Part shown: positions 25,345 to 31,267 of the stretch, piece after piece
Layout of the letters: each line of letters opens with the position of its first letter
Position numbering within the stretch: the first letter of the stretch is position 1
NCBI GenBank assembly: GCA_040509755.1
Contig: JBEVKF010000095.1
Location: 1-39,429 of the forward strand
Origin: JACVRW01 sp040509755
GTDB taxonomy: Bacteria; Actinomycetota; Thermoleophilia; Solirubrobacterales; Thermoleophilaceae
Direction: 5' to 3'
DNA: 39,429 bases
Made by a program: the position numbers and the translations under genes
Notes under the pieces: model-generated
What the model was told of the DNA's origin: nothing
Databases searched by the model: none
What the model saw: the letters and a program-made list of their open reading frames with translations, nothing else

Positions 25345-28218
25345 TTGTCAAGCTCAAAATCAGAAAGCGTCGGGGTCATCCCTGGCCGCGACGGGACCCC
25401 GGTCCCGCCCGACATCGCGCTATTTCGCCGCGAGCGCGAGCTCGCGCTGCTCGAGGCCGCCGTCGAACGCGCGTGGTCCGGGCGCGGGAGCCTGATCGTC
25501 TGCACGGGCCCGGCCGGAAGCGGGCGATCGAAGCTTCTCTCGGTCGCCGCCGAACGGGCCGAACAGGCCGGCATGCGAGTGCTGAGCGCTACGGGTCGTT
25601 CCGCCGAGCGCGACCTCGACTTCGGCGCTGCGCTCCAGCTTTTCGAGGCCGAGGTCTCGCGAGCCGATGCCGAGGAAAGGGAGCGACTGCTGTCAGGAGC
25701 GGCCGCACTGGCGGCCCCGCTGCTCACTCGCGGCCCGCGCGGGCAGAGCTCGATCGAGCCGACATCCTCGATTCTTCATGGGCTCTACCACCTATGCGCT
25801 CACCTCGGCCAGGGCGGCCCACTCGCACTCGCGGTCGATGACGCACATTGCCTCGACGCGGCCACGCTTCGCCTGCTCGTCTTTCTCAGCCATCGGCTCG
25901 ACGACCTGCCGTTTCTTCTACTGCTGAGCACCGGTGCCGGGGCAAGCTCGCCCGAGCTCGATTCTCTGGTCTACCACCCGAGGGCCACCCAGGTTCGCCT
26001 GGGGCCGCTCAGCAAGAAGGACACCGAGGCCTGGCTGAGCGCCACGACGTTCGCGGATGCCGACGACGAGTTCTACGCCGCTTGCTATGACTCGACGCTC
26101 GGCAATCGCCAGTTCCTGAGCGTGCTCGCTCGCGAGCTGAGCACCCAGCCCGTTCTGTACATCGACCACGACGCTCGCCACGTGACGAGCGCGGCCCCGA
26201 TGGAGATAGCGGTGGCGGTCCGGCTCAGGCTCGCCGAGCTCGATCCCCGCGCTCTCGGGCTTGCGGAGGCGGTCGCGATCCTCGGGGACGGCGCCGAGAT
26301 GCGCCACGTCGCGGCCATGATGGGGGCGCCGCCCGATCAGGTTGCTCGTGTGGGTGAGCAACTCGTGTCCGAAGGGCTGCTGCGTGGGGTGGACCGCGTC
26401 GCGTTCGAGCAGCCGATCGTGCGACGGGCGCTCTACGCGGCGGTATCTCCCTCGACCCGTGCGGAGATGCATCTGACCGCCGCCCGTGCGCTTCACGAGG
26501 ATGGGGGGAGCGAAGCCGCGATCGCCGGCCACCTCGCGAGCTCGCGTAGGACCGGAAGCGACTGGGTGGTCGACGTGCTCGAGCGGGCGGCGGCGACTGC
26601 GCTCGAACGAGGTCGCCCCGAAGCGGCGGTGAGCTACCTCCAGCGGGCGCTGGCCGAGCCTCCCGCCGCCGAACGCCGCGACGCGCTCGCCGTCCGCCTC
26701 GGCCGCGCCGAGGCAATGACCGGTGCTCCCGAAGCACTCGGCCGGATGCGCGCCTCCGGGAAGCTGCTCAAGGGAGGCGCCGAGCGGGCGCGTTCGAACC
26801 TGTGGACCGGCCGCGTCCTGATGACCCAGGGGCGCTACCGCGCGGCCGCTGACTCGTTTCGCTCGGGGCTCGCCGAGCCCAAGGTCGACGAGCCGCTGCG
26901 AACACTGCTCTCCGTGTCGTGCTGGACCATGGCGCGGCTCGGGTACTCGGAGCGGTTGGACGACCCCACCGAGGACCGGCTGCCGGAGAATGCAAGCACC
27001 CCCGCCGGCCGGCTCGAGCTGGCCTATGCCGCGCTCGACGCGGCATTGGCGGGCCGACCCGCGCAGGAGTCCCGGGCGATGGCGTTGCAGGCACTCGGAG
27101 CAGGCGCACTCGTCAAGGAGGATTCCGACGGGGTCGGTCCCCACCTGGCCGCGCTGGCGCTGTCGCTCAGCGGGGACCTGCAGTGGGCAGAGGCGGTGTT
27201 GACGGCGGTGATCGAGCTGAGCCGCGAGCGTGGAGCCTCGTCGGACGCCGCTCTCGCCCACGCCGTGCGGGCCGCGGCGATCCTGCGGCGCGGGCGCCTC
27301 ACCGACGTGCTTGCGGACCTCCAGGCGGCTCGTTCGACGCATCCCGGAGCGTGGCGCGAAGCGTCCTTTCCCACTCAGGCGATACTGCCGATCGTCCTGC
27401 TCGAGCAAGGCCGGCTGGAGCGCGCCGATGCTCAGATCGTGCGCTGGAGTCGCAGCGCCGATCCCACGGCCGGAATCCCCTACCTCACCTTCCTGATGAC
27501 TCGGGGCAGGTTGCGGCGGCTGCAGGGGCGGCCCGATGAGGCGCTTGCGGACTTCCTCGATTGCGGGCACCGGGCCGGCGAGCTCGAGATCTTCAATCCC
27601 GCCGCATTTCCCTGGCGCTCGCAGTCGGCGCTGGCGATGCTGCAGATCGGCAAACGCGGGCAGGCCTCTGCGCTGGCCGAGTCAGAGCTCACCCTGGCGC
27701 GTGCCTCCGGAGCGCCGGACACGGTCGGCCAGGCGTTGCACGTGCTCGGGACCGTGGAGGAGGGCGCCGAGGGTCTGCGCCTGCTCGAGGAGTCGGTTCA
27801 GATGCTCGAGACATCCCAGGCGGTTCTGGTGCGTGCGCGCGCCCTGATCGACTTCGGTGCGGCTCTGCGAAAGACCTCAAAGCAACGCCTGGCGCGCGAG
27901 CCGCTGAAGCGGGGACTCGACCTCGCGCAGCGCTGTCACGCCGGAGCGCTGGTTCAGCGCGGGCGTGAGGAGCTGGCCCTGGCGGGGGCGCGTCCACGCA
28001 GGATCGCCCTGAACGGGGCAGACTCGCTGACCGCGCGCGAGCGCCAGGTCGCCGCGCTCGCCCGCCGGGGGCATTCCAACCGCGAGATCGCCGAGGTGCT
28101 GGTCGTGACGCTCAAGACCGTCGAGTGGCATCTGCGGCAGGTGTACCGCAAGCTCGAGATCGGATCGCGCGGCGAGCTGCCGGACGACCTGGCCGAACCG
28201 GGCACACTCCCACGCTGA
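25345..28218 (+). CDS. Large LuxR-family transcriptional regulator with AAA ATPase (LAL type)
   Basis: 957 residues from TTG 25345, with GGGGGAA at 25333-25339. The N-terminal signalling ATPase has Walker A GPAGSGRSK (55-63) and Walker B LALAVDDAHCLD (about 160-171), in the STAND/MalT-like class. A long alpha-solenoid with TPR-like pairs follows (about 400-870), the usual ligand- or protein-sensing part. The C terminus is a LuxR HTH: SLTARERQVAALARRGHSN and REIAEVLVVTLKTVEWHLRQ. The architecture matches large ATP-binding LuxR regulators, which act as ligand-gated activators. The upstream reading from 25102 would overlap the lipid kinase and lacks conserved features. Its targets are unknown; the neighbouring surface, lipid and sigma genes are candidates. 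Confidence 0.9.
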   Translation: MSSSKSESVGVIPGRDGTPVPPDIALFRRERELALLEAAVERAWSGRGSLIVCTGPAGSGRSKLLSVAAERAEQAGMRVLSATGRSAERDLDFGAALQLFEAEVSRADAEERERLLSGAAALAAPLLTRGPRGQSSIEPTSSILHGLYHLCAHLGQGGPLALAVDDAHCLDAATLRLLVFLSHRLDDLPFLLLLSTGAGASSPELDSLVYHPRATQVRLGPLSKKDTEAWLSATTFADADDEFYAACYDSTLGNRQFLSVLARELSTQPVLYIDHDARHVTSAAPMEIAVAVRLRLAELDPRALGLAEAVAILGDGAEMRHVAAMMGAPPDQVARVGEQLVSEGLLRGVDRVAFEQPIVRRALYAAVSPSTRAEMHLTAARALHEDGGSEAAIAGHLASSRRTGSDWVVDVLERAAATALERGRPEAAVSYLQRALAEPPAAERRDALAVRLGRAEAMTGAPEALGRMRASGKLLKGGAERARSNLWTGRVLMTQGRYRAAADSFRSGLAEPKVDEPLRTLLSVSCWTMARLGYSERLDDPTEDRLPENASTPAGRLELAYAALDAALAGRPAQESRAMALQALGAGALVKEDSDGVGPHLAALALSLSGDLQWAEAVLTAVIELSRERGASSDAALAHAVRAAAILRRGRLTDVLADLQAARSTHPGAWREASFPTQAILPIVLLEQGRLERADAQIVRWSRSADPTAGIPYLTFLMTRGRLRRLQGRPDEALADFLDCGHRAGELEIFNPAAFPWRSQSALAMLQIGKRGQASALAESELTLARASGAPDTVGQALHVLGTVEEGAEGLRLLEESVQMLETSQAVLVRARALIDFGAALRKTSKQRLAREPLKRGLDLAQRCHAGALVQRGREELALAGARPRRIALNGADSLTARERQVAALARRGHSNREIAEVLVVTLKTVEWHLRQVYRKLEIGSRGELPDDLAEPGTLPR

Positions 28219-28278
28219 GCTAAGGATCCGCGCTCAGGATCTATGTTTGGTCCCTGGGCCTTGGGGGATCCCTTTCCT

Positions 28279-28662
28279 ATGTCCGAACCTGCCAAGACGC
28301 GGCAGTTGGAGTTGGGTTTGGATGGGTTTGCGAGGGAGGCGCTTGGGGGTCAGGTTGCTCGCGCGGGTGTGAGCGAGGCGAGGTTGATGCAGCAGGCGGT
28401 GCGCCATTGGCTTGAGGTGCGTGGGTCGCAGCGGCTTTCGGTGCGGACGCCGCGGTTTGGGCAGTCGGGCTCGGTGGCGGCTGCGCGCGTGCGCGTGAGG
28501 CTGGCGGGCTCGGAGTGGGAGGCGCTCGAACGTTCGGCGGCCGACCAGGGGGTCACGCTCGAGCGGCTGCTCGTGCACGTCGTGGTGCTGTTCCTGGCCG
28601 ATGTCGACTCGGGCCGGCTCGCCGTCCGCGTCGCCCGCGGCGACGACGAGGAAGAGAGCTAG
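28279..28662 (+). CDS. Small duplicated protein, ribbon-helix-helix-like (copy 1)
   Basis: 127 residues from ATG 28279, with GGGGGA at 28263-28268. It has two similar halves: LGLDGFAREALGGQVARAGV with SEARLMQQAVRHWLEV (about 10-48), and RVRLAGSEWEALERSAADQG with TLERLLVHVVVLFLADVDSG (about 70-118). Each half reads as a short strand followed by two helices, the pattern of ribbon-helix-helix DNA-binding proteins, so a double-RHH regulator or antitoxin-like protein is possible. I do not recognise a named family. The first half uses T- and G-ending codons (TTG, GGT, GTT, CTT, AGG) that are rare in neighbouring genes. Its stop shares CTAG (28659-28662) with the sigma factor gene. A near-identical copy lies at 30737-31111. 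Confidence 0.75.
   Translation: MSEPAKTRQLELGLDGFAREALGGQVARAGVSEARLMQQAVRHWLEVRGSQRLSVRTPRFGQSGSVAAARVRVRLAGSEWEALERSAADQGVTLERLLVHVVVLFLADVDSGRLAVRVARGDDEEES
28297..28643 (+). repeat. 347-bp direct repeat, copy 1
   Basis: Aligned to 30755-31101 at a constant offset of 2458 bases, I count 10 mismatches and no gaps, about 97% identity. It covers nearly the whole coding region of the small gene but not its first seven codons or its 3' end. The unit contains four G-runs (28314-28349). Confidence 0.9.
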
Positions 28663-29312
28663 GCGGTCGCTCGGGCGCTCGTCTGGACGACGGGCGCCGT
28701 CTCGAGCTCCCGGAGTGCGATCTGAAGGGCGCCGCGGCCGCGGTGGTGCAGTCCGTGGACCGAACTCTCGGTCTTGTCCATGCGGTCAGCGATCTCGGCC
28801 GGCGTGAGGCCGGCGACGTGTCGCAGCACCAGCACCTCACGCTGCTCTTCGGGAAGCCGCTCGAGAGCTTCCTTGAGCGACTGGTAGCGATCGAAGCGAA
28901 CGTCCTCGCAGCCTTCGTCGGAGGTGCGGACCTCCTCCACCGGAATCATCCTGCGGGACCGCATGTGGTCGAGCGCGGCGTTGCGCGCAACGCGCAGGAT
29001 CCATGCCGAGAAGGGGACCTCGCGCTGCTCGTACTTCTGGATCTTGGTCAGCAGCTTGGCGAACAGCGACTGCGTGATGTCCTCGGCCTCGTGGCGGTCG
29101 CGGACGATGCTGCTCACATAGCCGCAGACGTCGTCCGCGTAGCGGACGTAAAGGAAGTGAAGCGCAGACGGGTCGCCCTCTTTGGCCCGCGCGATGGCAC
29201 GGGCGAGCAGCTCGCTCTCCTGTGGCGCCCGGAGCGGGACGCCAAGGGCCTGGCGTGACGGCAGGCCCTCTGTCCGAAGGGCTCGGTCCGTTCGGTCGAA
29301 CCGACTTGTCAT
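28659..29312 (-). CDS. ECF-type RNA polymerase sigma factor
   Basis: 217 residues from ATG 29312, with AGAGGAG six bases upstream. Sigma region 2 (about 48-118) includes RYADDVCGYVSSIVRDRHEA, the EDITQSLFAKLL segment, and PFSAWILRVARNAALDHMRS. Sigma region 4 (about 145-200) includes ALERLPEEQREVLVLRHVAG and an HTH with LTPAEIADRMDKTESSVHGL. It would redirect RNA polymerase to a small regulon. No membrane anti-sigma gene is adjacent. It is convergent with the small duplicated gene, sharing the CTAG stop, and lies downstream of the nucleotidyltransferase-like gene on the same strand, with a 136-base gap that holds a perfect palindrome. Confidence 0.93.
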   Translation of the reverse strand: MTSRFDRTDRALRTEGLPSRQALGVPLRAPQESELLARAIARAKEGDPSALHFLYVRYADDVCGYVSSIVRDRHEAEDITQSLFAKLLTKIQKYEQREVPFSAWILRVARNAALDHMRSRRMIPVEEVRTSDEGCEDVRFDRYQSLKEALERLPEEQREVLVLRHVAGLTPAEIADRMDKTESSVHGLHHRGRGALQIALRELETAPVVQTSARATA

Positions 29313-29380
29313 GTACGTCTCCTCTGGGATGCAAAAGTTTCGATAGTTCTACGACCCTAGTCCGAAAGCGGCACCCGGGC

Positions 29381-29400
29381 ACTGGGGTAGCTACCCCAGT
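29381..29400. promoter_or_regulatory. Perfect 20-bp palindrome upstream of the sigma factor gene
   Basis: ACTGGGGTAGCTACCCCAGT is fully self-complementary with no loop. It lies 69-88 bases before the sigma-factor ATG, in the gap after the nucleotidyltransferase-like gene. A loopless dyad is typical of an operator for a dimeric regulator. As a minus-strand terminator it lacks a T-tract; the T-run CTTTTG lies on the plus-strand side, where no gene ends. Confidence 0.55.
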
Positions 29401-29448
29401 CTTTTGCCGTGGACAGCAGGAAGAGGGACGAAGATCGGACTATTGCAC

Positions 29449-30507
29449 TCAGGTCAGTGACACCTCGGCGCCCTCTCCAACCGTCATGCGAAATGCGCGC
29501 GGCAGACGGAAGTCGCGGAAGATCCGAGCGCCGGGCCCGATCACGCTGGCCTCGAGACGCCCCGACAGGTGACGCACCGACGCCCCGGGGAAGACCACCG
29601 AGTGTTCGACCTCCGCGCCCTCGATCAGGACGTCATCCCCGATCGATGTGTACGGCCCGACGTAGGCTTCGCGCAGTCGCGTCCGGGCCCCGATGATGGC
29701 CGGTCCGCGCACGACGCTCGACTCGATGAGCGCGTCCGGGTGGACTACCACGGCGCCCTGGATGGTGCTGTCGACAAGCTGCCCTTCGTTGTAGTCGGCG
29801 CGCAGGCCTTCCAGCGCGAACCGATTTCCCTCCAAGAGGGCCTCGGGGCCGCCCCGAAAGCGCCACCAGTCGCGCACGCAGCGAGTCCGCACGAGTCCGC
29901 CGTCGTCCTCGATGCGGGCCATCAGCCGCTCGAGCAGTTGATCCGGCGGCGCGTCGAGGGCTCCCATGGCCTCGATGGCGCGGCCGCCGATCAGGGCCAC
30001 GCCGGCTCCACCTCGGTGCGCGGAGCGGATTGCCGGGTGGGCCGGCCCCGGGTGCAGATCGATCACGTCCGCTCCGTTCGCCGAGCGCGACTCGTCGAGC
30101 ACGAGCAGGGCGGCAAGCTCGTTGCCCGGCGCGCGGCTGGTCAAGGAGCGGAGCCCCTGCCTTGCCAGGCTGTCGGCCAGGTGAAGGACGAACGGCTCCC
30201 CGCCGAGAAAGCCGGTGAGCTCGCCCAGCGCATCGCCGACCGTCTCCCCGGGCAGCTGTTCGAGCCAGTTGAGCTCCAACCCCGCGGGCGCGTGCGCGGC
30301 CGCGCGGGTCTGGCCGGCGAGCTCCTGGGGCACGATCACCGCGGTGTCACGCACGCCCGCCTTCGCGAGCCAGCCCAAGGCGTGTTCCAGCAACGACCGG
30401 TTTGCCACGGACAGCAGCGGAGCCGGTGGTAGGCCTACGCGGTCGCGGTGCAGGGCCGATGCCGCCGTGGGCGGCTGCGCCAGGACAACGGCCTTCGTAA
30501 GGGTCAC
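29449..30507 (-). CDS. RmlA-long-like nucleotidyltransferase homologue with eroded active site
   Basis: 352 residues from GTG 30507. The order matches long glucose-1-phosphate thymidylyltransferases: KAVVLA at the first strand, LLSVANRSLLEHALGWLAKA (31-50), LHLADSLA (109-116) with the metal-type Asp112, and PEALLEGNRFALEGL. A left-handed beta-helix follows (about 245-325; VVVHPDALIESSVVRGPAII, REAYVGPYTSIGDDVLIEGA), then the end RLPRAFRMTVGEGAEVSL. The essential loop after VVLA, normally GGxGTRLRPLT then PKP, is replaced by QPPTAASALHRDRVGLPPAP (11-30), and the later EKP motif is not seen. The frame is intact, so a non-catalytic, perhaps regulatory or sugar-nucleotide-sensing, role is inferred. 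Residues upstream of the GTG look non-conserved. Confidence 0.75.
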   Translation of the reverse strand: MTLTKAVVLAQPPTAASALHRDRVGLPPAPLLSVANRSLLEHALGWLAKAGVRDTAVIVPQELAGQTRAAAHAPAGLELNWLEQLPGETVGDALGELTGFLGGEPFVLHLADSLARQGLRSLTSRAPGNELAALLVLDESRSANGADVIDLHPGPAHPAIRSAHRGGAGVALIGGRAIEAMGALDAPPDQLLERLMARIEDDGGLVRTRCVRDWWRFRGGPEALLEGNRFALEGLRADYNEGQLVDSTIQGAVVVHPDALIESSVVRGPAIIGARTRLREAYVGPYTSIGDDVLIEGAEVEHSVVFPGASVRHLSGRLEASVIGPGARIFRDFRLPRAFRMTVGEGAEVSLT

Positions 30508-30736
30508 ACCCTCACAACGCGCGAGCGATCGAAGACTCTGCGCGCGAAAGGGCTGAATTTTGGATGGGCGTGGCCGCGAAGCCTGTTCAAGGGCTGCAGA
30601 CTGCGAGACGGTATCCCCGCATGATGCAAGAGCTGATGCTCCACGAGGGCTCGGCGCGCGATCACGGCGGATCGCCAGTCCGGCTCGACCGCGCCTTAAC
30701 CGTGCTGCCATGAGCGGCGGGGGGTCTCTCGGAGGC
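30508..30736. other. Divergent intergenic region before copy 2 of the small gene
   Basis: 229 bases between the nucleotidyltransferase-like start and ATG 30737. Open frames run through it on both strands, but their translations are Arg/Ser/Ala-rich and show no family features. A G-run (30716-30724) before ATG 30737 resembles the G-run before copy 1. No convincing -35/-10 pair was seen. Confidence 0.4.
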
Positions 30737-31111
30737 ATGCCTGGCAGCGCGGACACGCGGCAGTTGGAGTTGGGTTTGGATGGGTTTGCGAGGGAGGCGC
30801 TTGGGGGTCAGGTTGCTCGCGCGGGTGTGAGCGTGGCGAGGTTGGTTGAGCAGGCGGTGCGCCATTGGCTTGAGGTGCGTGGGTCGCAGCGGCTTTCGGT
30901 GCGGGCGCCGCGGTTTGGGCAGTCGGGCTCGGTGGCGGCTACGCGCGTGCGCGTGAGGCTGGCGGGCTCGGAGTGGGAGGCGCTCGAGCGTTCGGCGGCC
31001 GACCAGGGGGTCACGCTCGAGCGGCTGCTGGTGCACGTCGTGGTGCTGTTCCTGGCCGATGTCGACTCGGGCCGGCTCGCCGTCCACGTCGCCCGCAGCG
31101 AGAACCAGTAG
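30737..31111 (+). CDS. Small duplicated protein, ribbon-helix-helix-like (copy 2)
   Basis: 124 residues from ATG 30737, chosen because it leaves the same distance to RQLELGLDGFAREALGG as in copy 1; ATG 30710 is an alternative. It differs from copy 1 within the repeat by few residues (Glu to Val, Met-Gln to Val-Glu, Thr to Ala, Ala to Thr, Arg to His, Gly to Ser). The leader MPGSADT and the tail SENQ differ. Both RHH-like halves are kept, so both copies are probably functional. It is divergent from the nucleotidyltransferase-like gene. The hairpin at 31114-31132 follows its stop. Confidence 0.72.
   Translation: MPGSADTRQLELGLDGFAREALGGQVARAGVSVARLVEQAVRHWLEVRGSQRLSVRAPRFGQSGSVAATRVRVRLAGSEWEALERSAADQGVTLERLLVHVVVLFLADVDSGRLAVHVARSENQ
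30755..31101 (+). repeat. 347-bp direct repeat, copy 2
   Basis: Partner of 28297-28643, same orientation. The two copies flank the convergent sigma-factor and nucleotidyltransferase-like genes, so recombination between them would delete or amplify 2458 bases. No target-site duplication, terminal inverted repeat or transposase was seen at the edges. Confidence 0.9.
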
Positions 31112-31113
31112 CC

Positions 31114-31132
31114 CCCCGGCCTGTGCCCGGGG
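31114..31132 (+). terminator. GC-rich hairpin after copy 2
   Basis: CCCCGG (31114-31119) pairs with CCGGGG (31127-31132) around a seven-base loop, starting three bases after the stop of the small gene. There is no T-tract, so it is at best a weak or factor-assisted terminator. Confidence 0.35.
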
Positions 31133-31134
31133 TG

Positions 31135-31169
31135 GACGAACGTCCGACGAACATGCGTCGACAAACGTC
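31135..31169 (+). repeat. Three short direct repeats GACRAACRTS
   Basis: GACGAACGTC (31135-31144), GACGAACATG (31146-31155) and GACAAACGTC (31160-31169) lie in the 156-base gap before the giant surface protein gene. The spacing (11, then 14 bases) is irregular. They may be binding sites for a regulator of that gene. The rest of the gap shows no clear promoter. Confidence 0.35.
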
Positions 31170-31267
31170 TATGCGTGGGTTGTGCGACTCGAAGGTGCGA
31201 AAAGCGACGCCGATCAGGGAGCGCAAGTACTCGCCCACGCCCCCGCAATCAGGAATAGGCACAGACT

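Noticed and set aside
25918..27570. 550-codon minus-strand frame opposite the LuxR-family gene
   Set aside because: No family features; codon periodicity follows the plus-strand regulator.
28297..31101. Flanking 347-bp copies considered as ends of a composite transposon
   Set aside because: The copies encode a non-transposase protein, lack terminal inverted repeats, and start and stop within the coding sequence.
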